This document shows, one piece after another, positions 57,001-64,000 of a DNA stretch of 64,000 nt. The stretch lies in the NCBI GenBank assembly GCA_963971575.1, contig OZ020611.1:183410535-183474534 (forward strand), written 5' to 3'. The DNA comes from Liopterus haemorrhoidalis (lineage: Eukaryota; Arthropoda; Insecta; Coleoptera; Dytiscidae). The notes under the pieces were generated by a model that was not told where the DNA came from, did no database searches, and saw only the letters and a program-made list of their open reading frames with translations. The position numbers and the translations under genes are program-made. Position 1 is the first letter of the stretch, and each line of letters starts with the position of its first letter.

Positions 57001-58048
57001 TAATACTGACATTGAAAATATGATCAAGGATTGTAAAATATGTTTAAAATTACGAAAAAATTCAACTGAGCCTTTAATGTCAACTAAATTGCCCTCTTTA
57101 CCATGGCAAGAATTAGCAACTGATATTTTTACTTACAATGGAAGTAATTACATTGTTATTCAAGATTATTTTTCAAAATTTATTGAATGCAAGAAATTAA
57201 GAAATTTAATGAGTGAAGAAATTATTAGAATATTCAAAGAAATATTTTCACGGCATGGAATTCCAGAACTGTTGAGATGTGATAATGGAACACAACTAGT
57301 ATCAGAAAAAGTAAAAAGATTTGCAGAGAAAAATGCTTTCAAAATTATAACTAGCAGCCCACATTTTCCTAGATCTAATGGTCAAGCTGAAAAGGCAGTA
57401 CAGATTTCTAAGAATATAATTAAGAGTGGGGAAGGTAATTTAGGATTTCTGTTCTATAATGCAGCACCTTTAGAGTCAGGTTACTCTCCAGCTGAATTGC
57501 TTATGGGGCGAAAACTTCGAACGACGATTCCAATTTTACGAAAAAATCTTGTACCCAAACTTCCAAATTATAAAAAATTCAAGCAAAATGAAGAAAAATT
57601 AAAATTAAGACAAGCTAAAAATTTCAATAATAGACACAGAATTCAAGAAAGACAAGAATTGGAACCAGGTAGAATAGTATGGGTCGAAGATAGAGATTCA
57701 GAATACAAAATAACAGAAAAAGCAGGAACACCCCGTTCTTATTGGTTAGAAAATGAATTTGGCAGTAAAATTAGAAGAAACAAAAGTGTTCTTATACCTT
57801 TACCAGAAACTGGCGAAAAGCAAAAAGTTGAAGACAACACCGGAGATAATAATGATGATAAACAAGTAAAGCCAGTAAACAACGAGGAAAATAATGAGAA
57901 AAATGAAGTTGAGAAAACAGAAGAAGAAGCTAAGCAGCCTGTAAGAAGAAGCGAACGAATTGATGAGAAAACAAAAGAAGCTAAGCAGCCTTTAAGAAGA
58001 AGCGAACGAATTAAGAAGAAAGAAAATCATCATTGCACAAAGAGCTAG
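54026..58048 (+). CDS. Gag-pol polyprotein of Ty3/gypsy (Mag-like) element
   Basis: Single uninterrupted ORF of 1,340 codons encoding capsid and replication enzymes. In order: gag (about 1-235); two CCHC zinc knuckles (C239-C252 and C259-C272); aspartic protease with DTAAD at 323-327 and GRPAL near 393; reverse transcriptase about 455-650, with LDAKCGFW (D538) and the catalytic box HIDD (598-601) in place of the usual YxDD; RNase H with D746, E788 and D814; integrase with an HHCC finger (H970, H973, C1003, C1006) and D1033, D1086, E1122 (35 residues between the last two). The C-terminal tail has acidic stretches and a repeated EAKQPxRRSERI. No env is present. The first ATG (54,026) is formed by the last LTR base and the primer binding site, so M8 at 54,047 is the likelier start. 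All catalytic residues are kept, so it may be functional. Confidence 0.95.
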   Translation: MVSGDNTMNSGDSNSSKKICAINGIDAPSNFGFIPEEWPKWFKRWNRYRIISGLDKMDESYQVASFIYLMGDKAEDIMDSFKLEEVDKNNYIKVTQAFENHFIIKHNVVYDRAKFNTRIQQDDESVEEFVTELHRLASKCNYGVLEPELIRDRLIVGLKDIKVGQSLELKSDITLEKAIEKARQAETVKKNEGLLRHRNNGEEKVINAVKLRKDNQRNYQNYQRKRNGVQSQENGKFPCYKCGKMTHKFGRCPAREATCFICKKVGHFAPLCRRRKVEDILEENYKDSDSDESCFVDVVTGGDGTPWRTKIKLDGTVINFKIDTAADVTIIPRNVYLKIFKHKKLRKTKKKFFGAGQNEIFTDGSMICELRYGKKMIQEKVYVVNMLNEPLLGRPALKKLEMIAFLENLETTKEITNIFPSLFKNKLGKLKGEYDVKLKENAEPFAVSSSRRVPIPLREKLRNEIDRMLQDDIIAPVTEATEWCAPIVLVAKKEAGEIRLCTDFTQLNKFLIRERLILPSVDETLAKIGNAKVFSKLDAKCGFWHIPLSKKSCKLTTFITPFGRYYYKRLPFGVSSGPEHFHKRVGQIIDRLDGVVHHIDDILIFGKNQEEHNKNLFKVCRKLEEAGIVLNKKKCEFNVCKVKFLGYVISGNGLEIDEAKFKAIRDLPAPTNLKELRRFLGMYNYLIKFLPKLADVNKPIRELLRKNTEFIWNDMHNKTFERLKQLLMQAPVLANYDVNKDTRLSADASSYGIGATLEQKQNNGIWRPTMYISRALTDTEMFYAQIEKEALAITWACERLYCFLIGKKFAINTDHLPLIRIFTDKPINELTARLQRFRMRMMQFTYDIKHVPGKSFYVADALSRAPVKSVETSKEKLKRNLVENQINCVVQNLPISDLRVRRIKETQDLDETCGNIRQCITAGWENSPDKLQGFKIYKDELYYSKEGIILKGNRLFIPKTMRKEILSKLHDGHNGIAKSRRLAKMTVWWPNINTDIENMIKDCKICLKLRKNSTEPLMSTKLPSLPWQELATDIFTYNGSNYIVIQDYFSKFIECKKLRNLMSEEIIRIFKEIFSRHGIPELLRCDNGTQLVSEKVKRFAEKNAFKIITSSPHFPRSNGQAEKAVQISKNIIKSGEGNLGFLFYNAAPLESGYSPAELLMGRKLRTTIPILRKNLVPKLPNYKKFKQNEEKLKLRQAKNFNNRHRIQERQELEPGRIVWVEDRDSEYKITEKAGTPRSYWLENEFGSKIRRNKSVLIPLPETGEKQKVEDNTGDNNDDKQVKPVNNEENNEKNEVEKTEEEAKQPVRRSERIDEKTKEAKQPLRRSERIKKKENHHCTKS
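54027..54038 (+). promoter_or_regulatory. Primer binding site, tRNA-Leu type
   Basis: TGGTGTCAGG directly follows the LTR and is complementary to the 3' end of eukaryotic tRNA-Leu (…CCTGACA plus CCA) for 10 nt; the match then fades. Confidence 0.7.
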
Positions 58049-58092
58049 ATTTTAGAAAAATATTTTATTTAAATTGTTTTTTATTTTGTTAC

Positions 58093-58103
58093 AGAAGGGG
58101 AGA
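58093..58103 (+). promoter_or_regulatory. Polypurine tract of the gypsy element
   Basis: AGAAGGGGAGA directly abuts the 3' LTR, the usual plus-strand primer position. Confidence 0.9.
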
Positions 58104-58233
58104 TGTAATGATATAGTAAGTCATGAAAACATTAGGATGACGTTGTCAGAGGTTGTCAAGAAAATAATAAAAAATAGTTTTGGTTGTTAATATTGATGTA
58201 AAATAATAATAATATATTTTAATAAACATTACA
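58104..58233 (+). repeat. 3' LTR of the gypsy element
   Basis: It reads identical to the 5' LTR over 130 bp. AATAAA lies at 58,221-58,226. It is followed by TTACC, the second copy of the target duplication. Confidence 0.95.
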
Positions 58234-58238
58234 TTACC

Positions 58239-58674
58239 TATTGTCAGCACTTGGATGCTCTCCATTCTGACTTCAACCAACGATTTGAAGATATTTTTAA
58301 AATGAACATACCCGATTGGGTTTTGGATCCTTTTTCAAGTGCAAACACTCCAAAATTACAAGAAGAACTGATGGAAGTGAGACAAATTACGAATTGAAAT
58401 TTAAATTCAAAGACGGCTACCAACAGTTCTGGCAGCAAAAGCAGATTCCTACAGCTTATCCTGGGTTATGGGCTATAATACAAAAGTTGTTAATTGCATT
58501 TTCTTCGTCATATTTAGTGGAACGTGGGTTTAGTGCGGTCACAAATCTATTAACAAAAAAAAAAGAAACCGACTGCAAATAGCTAATCGCGGTGATTTAA
58601 GAATACTGCTGACAAAAATAGAGCCGAGGATTGATACATTGATAGCAGCGCACCAGGTTCATCCTTCTTATTAG
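58239..58674 (+). pseudogene. hAT transposase, C-terminal (dimerisation) fragment
   Basis: The plus strand reads CQHLDALHSDFNQRF, MNIPDWVLDPF, then after a frameshift near 58,372 ELKFKFKDGYQQFW, YPGLWAIIQKLLIAFSSSYL and VERGFSAVTNLL, and after a second frameshift in an A8 run near 58,558 RGDLRILLTKIEP and HQVHPSY, stopping at 58,674. The sequence matches the end of hAT transposases of the ZBED/SCAND3-like group, where the SSYxVERGFS block is the conserved C-terminal dimerisation region. The BED finger and catalytic DDE parts are missing. Confidence 0.9.
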
Positions 58675-58894
58675 ATGAGAATATGATTTTAATAAATAAT
58701 TTTTTATTTCAAGCTTCAAGGTGTCTTATTTAACATATTTCTTTACTATATTTTAGAACGTAGGTAGAAATATAGATACATATATCTTTCTGTTTGTTCG
58801 TTTAAAGAATGTAGATTTCCAGGGGGCGCAGAGCTAATTTTTTTCTGAATAAGGGGCGGTAGACCAAATGAGTTTGAGAACTACTGATTTAAAC

Positions 58895-59045
58895 GGTAAC
58901 CTTTTGATTCCAGTAGAGATTAGCTATTATTCTTATGTCATTTTTGGTCAATGCCAGTTTTATTCACGATTTCAATAAGTTTATTATGTTGAACTTTATC
59001 AAATGCTTTTGCATAGTCTATGAAGCAAACATAGAAGTCATTTAA
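58895..59045 (-). pseudogene. LINE reverse transcriptase, 5' part (left of split)
   Basis: The minus strand reads VCFIDYAKAFDKVQHNKLIE, then IVNKTGID and, after a frameshift near 58,943, DIRIIANLYWNQKVTV up to the hAT target duplication. FxDxxKAFD holds the first catalytic aspartate of LINE reverse transcriptases. The following motifs continue at 53,770 on the far side of the hAT element. Upstream parts are missing. Confidence 0.85.
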
Positions 59046-59672
59046 TTAATAAACAATGAAACATATAAAAAAATTATCATTAAATTGAAAAGGTAAAATT
59101 GATATTCGTATCATTTTCTTGATACTTTCAAAAACAGCAACTTTTCACTAATATACATGTGTGGTAAATTCAATTCACGTAGTACATATTTGCCCACATG
59201 GCCAGCACTACTTGCTGTAAATAATTCAAAGCTATCCACTCATTATGCCATATCGATATCAAACGATAAAGCGGATACGTACGAGGACCCTTATAACGTG
59301 ATATCCTGGTTCCGTATGTCATTCACTATTATTACTTTATAGAAATGATACAGTGAAGAATAATTAAAAAAACAAGAATACGGGTTCTTAGAAATTGAAA
59401 TTAATGTGTTGGTAATGCAGTAAATTGTTTACATTGTTAATATTTATTGGTGACTTGTTATTTATTTGTATAATACTGTTTGATGCATTCATTAATAGAA
59501 ACTGCAATTTTTTTTTCTAATTTACATTTATGTTTAAATAAACGTTTTCTATTAATAAAACTGTTTTTCATTCGAACTTGTTATTTTGAGATATTGCAGA
59601 ATCTAACTTAATACGTATCCATAAGGAAAACATTATTGTTTTTATGGTTACATAGGGACATTATTATTATTA
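59046..59672. other. AT-rich DNA, nothing recognised
   Basis: There is no coding motif; T-runs and an (ATT)n stretch lie near 59,660. Confidence 0.4.
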
Positions 59673-59890
59673 TTTTTTTATTTATTTTACATCGGCTTAT
59701 TTCTGCAACGATGCTAATCGCCGCTGCCTAAATGCCGGTGAATGATGGTGAAAATAGGAGTAATGTTAACATATTATTCTCACCCGAATAATAACACCAA
59801 CGGGGAATTGAACTAGCAACCTCACAATTCAAACTGTTTTAACCAGGCAAAACTGCGTGCTTTAACAAGCTCGGCCACTCCGTTGGCTGT
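59673..59890 (-). mobile_element. tRNA-derived SINE, copy B
   Basis: On the minus strand the A-box GTGGCCGAGCTTG lies near 59,868-59,886 and the B-box GGTTGCTAGTTCAATTCC at 59,803-59,820. The body and the tail CCGATGTAAAATAAATAA match the plus-strand copy at 48,463-48,697. An AT-rich tract marks the insertion tail. Confidence 0.8.
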
Positions 59891-59999
59891 CGTAGGGATA
59901 TGCCAAGGTTCGTAGATTATACGGTCGACTTATTCTCGTAGGGATGACATACAGCAATATGTCCAATATACATATTTGAACAGGTTGCTACGTTGTATA

Positions 60000-60230
60000 T
60001 ACTTATTATTTATCATAGCGAGAACATCCGGGAGAAATGGTAAAAGAAAGCCAAGGAAAGCATGGAGCGAAGAACTGAATTATGCGATTGAAAAAAAAGG
60101 AATAGTGTGGAGGAAAGCTAAAGCCTTTTCGGAGGACAAAAATAAATGTAGAGAGTTATGGAAGAAAATCACTAACTTTAGCAGAAAATCAAGCTCCAAC
60201 ACAGCCTGCCAGAACGGTAACAAAGACTAA
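60000..60230 (+). pseudogene. LINE ORF2 C-terminal tail
   Basis: The plus strand reads GRNGKRKPRKAWSEELNYAI, then EKKGIVWRKAKAFSEDKNKC and RELWKK. A basic RGKRxPRxxW block, a GxxWxxAxxxAxDR-like block and a final W form the C-terminal tail of RTE/CR1-type LINE proteins. The rest is missing. Confidence 0.6.
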
Positions 60231-60569
60231 AAGATTAAGTAAGTAAGTATTTAACATAGCATCTTCCACAAACACTGTTTATTGGGCATACTGAAGTACG
60301 TTACCGTCACCCAAAGTGAGGCAACCGTATAGTTTACGGACCATAGGTACGTGCGTATCCAGGACCGTTTTTCAAGCCCCTTTGTTTTAAAAATGATCCT
60401 GTGGATTTGAAAAATGCAGCGTGAATTGTAATTTTTAAAACGACGATTTTTGGCCACCATTCTTCTTTACTTTGGAAAAAATGTTTCTATCAGTCACCAT
60501 TATGGTTTGGTTCAATTTTGACAGTATATATATATGAAAGTTGAGCAGTGTAGAAGTGGTATATTTGTT
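60231..60569. other. Unassigned DNA
   Basis: No motif was recognised on either strand. Confidence 0.4.
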
Positions 60570-61035
60570 ATGGAGCGTTTTATGATTCAAAGACGCGTTG
60601 TTATTATTAAAACGAACTACGAAAATCTGTCTTCAATTATAATGACTCTTAGAGAACATCATAAGTAACGAAGCCCATTTCAATCTCAGTAATGTTAATT
60701 AAAAATGGCCTCTGATGGGGCGCTAAAAATCCACAGGTGGTTCATCGGTGACCATTACATCCTCGCATAATGACAGTGGAATTTGATCAGAAGAAATAAT
60801 TGAACTATATTTTTTCGAAGTCGTTTTAGATAACGCTGTAACTGTGAATGGCGATCGCTACAGTGACATCGAGAATTTTCTCATATGAATGAGTTAAAAT
60901 TAGCTTGGAAATTATATAGTTTCATCAAAATAGTAGGTACTACAATAGTAGTACTAAACTAAATAGTTCTACACAATACATCGTCTGGTTTGTCCAGAGA
61001 TCTCCAGATTTAACCGCTCCAGACTTTTTTCTGTA
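60570..61035 (+). pseudogene. DD41D-like mariner transposase, heavily decayed
   Basis: The plus strand starts MERFMIQRRVVIIKTNYEN, resembling the N-terminus of the 46,092-47,161 transposase. After a gap and frameshifts it reads IELYFFEVVLDNAVTVNGDR and YSDIENFL (other copy: PYFFEDERGRAVTVNSER). Near 60,990 it reads RSPDLTAPDFFL, the third catalytic block, followed by a stop where the other copy has W. Large internal deletions remove the second catalytic aspartate. No terminal repeats were found. Confidence 0.65.
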
Positions 61036-62334
61036 GAGTTAGGGCCGAGCGGTGGCATGGAGCAATGCAGTATTCGTTCCAGACATCTCAGGTATGAAGG
61101 CTTCGGAGTAGGTTAGATCAGACATAATCTGGATTTATTTTTTTTATTTTTGCTCTTCGGAAGTTATGAATTACTTTTTTGACTATCTTTCGAAAGGGAG
61201 CCCAATTTGATCGGTCTAGCACATTTGATGTCTACTCCAAGCACCAAAATATCACCGCACGGCAATATATGGGTGTTATCTTAAAGAGGTGTTTATGCCT
61301 ACAATCTAATGTCGACTGAATAATTAAAGAACAATTTTCGAGCAGCAACAGTTGAAATATAACCTGAAATTTGTAAAATTGTTATGAGTAACGATATCAG
61401 GGTATCTTGATTATACCTACAAAACTCTAAAAAACTAAACAAACCCATTATTTAAATCTGTCTATTTTTGTAGATCTAGTATGAAATAGATCATTGTAGT
61501 TTATGTTTCCTCCGCGATGCGGTGCGCGGGTGAGTTAGAGCTTTGGTTATATAGCAGGTGCTCATTGGTCATCGGTGCCCTCATGATGCTCCTTTACTGA
61601 ATACACTTATTATAAACGATCATGACCATCGTAAATACCGGAGTGACAGCTGCGCAACCGTATTATGTAATCGCAATGACATATGACTCTCAGCTCACTA
61701 CTCGACATACAATCGCTATCAATTTAAACCTATACTCCTTATTACTCTACCGATTTCGCTGTAAATCACTGCAGTTCAAACTTTTCTAAAATCTTATTAC
61801 GTCAAGTAATGATCATGAATTCTATATGGTGCGAATCAAACAGATACAAAAAGAGTTAAATAGTGTGTTGGGTTCAAAAGATACATATCAAAACAAAAAC
61901 AAACATAGAATCTTTAACACTATTATTAAGTGTTATCAGAATATCGAATACTTACTTCTAAAATCTCGCATATACAAAATAGAATTTTTGCGGAGAACCT
62001 AAAACAGCGCCGTAGCTAAGGCCCCGCAGACACCGAAGAAGTTTAGGGGTCCCAAGTTATAAAAATGTATGTGTACTGATGTTACATTGTTACCTTGCTC
62101 CCCTCAGTAGTTGCCTACGATGAATTTATAATGATGTTCCGTCTTAATAAAGGGGCTGGTCTGGTCTATAATTTCCCGATAAAAATAGTAGTAGATCCCA
62201 GTCTGTCCCTGGTTGCGAAGTATCAGTTTACGGGGGACGGGGCGAAATTTGAAGTTACGCCAATGGTTTAAACCAATAGTGGAAATTGGTTTCTAATTAA
62301 TTATATGATCTTATTCCAACAGACCCAGATGTTA
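61036..62334. other. Unassigned DNA
   Basis: A lone hAT-like left end (CAGCGCCGTAGCTAAGG near 62,006) occurs without a partner. No coding motif was found. Confidence 0.35.
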
Positions 62335-62397
62335 AGTTTACTGAAGTTTGCGACTAGTGGACGCTTGTAAAGATCTGACAATCCCCAAGGATAATAA
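62335..62397 (+). repeat. LINE 3' terminus with ATAATAATAA tail, copy 1
   Basis: ACTGAAGTTTGCGACTAGTG, then ATCTGACAATCCCCAAGG, ends in an ATAATAATAA tail. The same terminal words occur at 63,425-63,500 and, inverted, near 50,985-51,030. Confidence 0.6.
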
Positions 62398-62720
62398 TAA
62401 AGAATATCTCTCTCAAAGAGGAGGAAAAGAGATCCAAGTATATGAATCTCTAGTTTGAGCTTAGAAAACTGTATTCAGGTTTTAAATTTAAACTTGTAGT
62501 CCTGATAGTTGGTGTTTTGGATGGCATGAAAGCCTCTTACCTAAGGGAAATCGAGTCCATTCTCGCCTGCAGATCATCTGCCAGCTCTTTGATCTGCAGG
62601 ACGCAGAAAGCAGTGTTGCTTGGGTCACTCCGCATTATACAGGCACTGGATCTGTGTATTTATCCGTGTGTATTTATCTCCTACTCTCTAGTATGACGTG
62701 GCTCAAAAGGTTACTAAAGC
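62398..62720 (+). pseudogene. LINE ORF2 C-terminus with 3' end
   Basis: The plus strand reads NISLKEEEKRSKYMNL, a stop, then FELRKLYSGFKFKLVVLIV, GVLDGMKASYLREIES and LICRTQKAVLLGSLRIIQ. It aligns block by block with the minus-strand copy inside the hAT element at 51,280-51,560. It ends near GGCTCAAAAGGTTACT and is followed by a GATAGATAGAT microsatellite tail. Confidence 0.65.
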
Positions 62721-62864
62721 TTGCGATTAGATAGATAGATTGATATTTTTATTATTAAATATTATTTACTACATTTTATCTTACACTAATTAACTTTCAC
62801 TTAATAATAATTATAATTTTCGTCTTTCGACTTAAAATCTACCCTCCTTCGCGTTTAATTAATA

Positions 62865-63440
62865 TCTTCGTTGATTCGTTTTCTTAATTTCCTCCCTTCT
62901 GTTTTTCACTTCTTTCATCCATTCATACCCCGTTCCTGTTTCATCCAAAATTTCCTTTATCGTTTCCTTTCTGTTTCGTATTTCTTCACATTCTTCCAAC
63001 AAATGTTCCATTGTCTTCTTAACCTTCCCTGCACATTCTACATGCTCTTTCTTCCTCTTTCATCTAAAAATTATTGTCCCACTCCTCATTTCCACATCTA
63101 AATCTCGCTATCACTTTTTTCTTCTCTCTACTGTTTTTTTCTGTCAAATGCCGTAGTTTTCTCAGCGTCCAGGTTTTTTCATATTTGCTGTTATATCTTG
63201 ATTCTCTTATTTTTGTATCTTGTTCCGTTTGTTGTATGTCGATCATTCGCTCTATTACTTCTTGTCCCATTTCTTCTACATTCATTCTTTGTAGTCTTAC
63301 CGCTGTTGTTGAGTAGCCACAATATTCATACATTTCCTTCCTTTCCTTTTCCCATCTTGATAGTGGCTTTCCTTGTTGATTCCGTTTTTCCATTTCCCTC
63401 CAGCATTCATAAAGACTTTCTTTTTCCGGGTGTCTAAAGT
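62865..63440 (-). pseudogene. LINE ORF2 C-terminal region (R1/jockey-like)
   Basis: The minus strand reads ESLYECWREMEKRNQQGKPL, SRWEKERKEMYEYCGY, then IRESRYNSKYEKTW and KKVIARFRCGNEEWDNNF, ending at a stop near 63,064. Beyond it, in another frame, is a MKEEE-like stretch. IRxSRYNxxYK, IARFRCGNEE and then a cysteine-rich segment are the conserved end of a LINE group abundant in insects. The first ~15 codons of the longest frame come from the inverted LINE tail at 63,425-63,500 and are not part of the protein. The reverse transcriptase is missing. Confidence 0.7.
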
Positions 63441-63500
63441 TCGCGACTAGTGAACACTTGTCTAGACCTGACAAACGCCAATAATAATAATAATAATATA
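63425..63500 (+). repeat. LINE 3' terminus with (AAT)n tail, copy 2
   Basis: The sequence runs AAAGTTCGCGACTAGTGAAC, then CTAGACCTGACAAACGCC, then five or more AAT units. It matches the 62,335 terminus. It lies head-on against the minus-strand LINE at 62,865-63,440. Confidence 0.6.
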
Positions 63501-64000
63501 TACTAACAATAAACACCTTTTACATTGAAATGTATTGGCTTCCATATTGCTAATAAACCAAACGATCTTTACTTTCTGGAACGACGTCCGTATATTACTG
63601 TTGGATTGTCCGTACACATTATTTTTCCATGATTGTTTCCAAACATTAAGTAGAAGTTGATTCCAATTTGTAATTCTGTAAAAATTCTGTTTTAAGAATG
63701 AAATATTAAATTGAACAGAAATAAAAAATGAATGCATTGTTATTATTAATGTAATGATATCAAAAGTAGGTAGGAAACATGATTTAACAAATTGACAGTC
63801 GGATATTCGATTCAATTATTCAAGTTACGATGGCGGATGGCGGATGGCGTGTACTGTGTTATGCTGTCAACTGGCAGGTAGCTCGGCAAAGACCATCTTG
63901 ACAATGACAGCACCGACAGCGCTGCCACCGAACTGAAGGGTTCATTTGAATTACCAGAGATGCGTAACTTCACTCATGTTCGAAATGTCAACGCTCCACG
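63501..64000. other. Unassigned DNA
   Basis: It contains the direct repeat GGCGGATGGCGGATGGCG near 63,832. A 117-codon minus-strand frame (63,462-63,815) shows no motif. Confidence 0.4.

Larger units (their letters stand above)
53897..58233 (+). mobile_element. Ty3/gypsy LTR retrotransposon, Mag-like, complete
   Basis: The 4,337-bp element has two 130-bp LTRs (53,897-54,026 and 58,104-58,233) that read identically, beginning TGTAATGATATAG and ending AAACATTACA. A 5-bp target duplication TTACC lies at 53,892-53,896 and 58,234-58,238. It has a primer binding site, one gag-pol ORF and a purine tract. LTRs of 130 bp are very short. Identical LTRs imply a recent insertion. It lies inside the hAT remnant, on the same strand as that transposase. 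Confidence 0.97.
53779..58886 (+). mobile_element. hAT transposon remnant (host of the gypsy element)
   Basis: The left end CAGTGATTCTCAAAG and the inverse of the right end CAGTAGTTCTCAAAC are hAT terminal repeats. The 8-bp target duplication ATTTAAAC is exact (53,771-53,778 and 58,887-58,894). Without the nested gypsy element and its duplicated 5 bp it is only about 766 bp: 118 bp of left end joined to the last part of the transposase gene. It was therefore an internal-deletion derivative before the gypsy insertion. It sits in the middle of a LINE reverse transcriptase. Confidence 0.95.

Noticed and set aside
63440..63516. First ~25 codons of the 150-codon minus-strand frame
   Set aside because: They come from the inverted 3' tail and AAT run of another LINE, not from the protein that follows.

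Overview
The window is eukaryotic, very AT-rich repeat DNA, most likely from an arthropod (probably an insect). The reasons are jockey-type LINE fragments, mariner/Tc1 transposases, a Ty3/gypsy element resembling the Mag clade, tRNA-headed SINEs and dense hAT-type MITEs. I cannot name the species. I found no convincing host protein-coding exon, rRNA or functional tRNA gene. Nearly everything I can name is a mobile element or a remnant of one, so the window reads as an intergenic or intronic graveyard with a few young insertions.

Layout. 0-9 kb: a Tc1-like transposase tail, a tRNA-headed SINE, a jockey LINE tail and unassigned AT-rich DNA. 9.1-9.75 kb: an LTR-like block followed by a tRNA-Trp-type primer binding site. 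12-19.5 kb: a hAT element with (ATCCGC) subterminal arrays, several hAT MITEs, an RTE-like LINE tail and a decayed PIF/Harbinger transposon. 20-29.3 kb: two copies of a hAT family with CGATAC arrays, a Tigger/pogo-type MITE, a 722-bp TTAA-flanked hairpin, and a hAT element with GGTTC arrays whose target duplication was later hit by a MITE. 31-40.5 kb: nested MITEs, a mariner DD34D pseudogene, a 23-bp minisatellite and a 200-N assembly gap. 42-47.3 kb: LINE fragments and a complete 1.29-kb mariner-type element (DD41D spacing). 48.4-52.5 kb: a SINE, a MITE, a 725-bp near-perfect palindrome and a PIF/Harbinger element split by a hAT element. 53.2-59 kb: a three-level nest in which a LINE was split by a hAT transposon, itself split by an intact Ty3/gypsy element. 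59-64 kb: a SINE, LINE fragments and a second DD41D-like pseudogene.

The only long intact gene is the gypsy gag-pol polyprotein (1,340 codons). Its two 130-bp LTRs look identical, its 5-bp target duplication is exact and its catalytic motifs are present, so it is young and possibly mobile. The most unusual pattern is a ~38-42-bp tandem repeat, each unit an imperfect hairpin plus an A-tract. It sits at nine loci, four of them inside hAT MITEs that have four different terminal repeats and exact target duplications. Element boundaries were read by eye from terminal repeats and target duplications. Family names come from recognised motifs, not from a database search.
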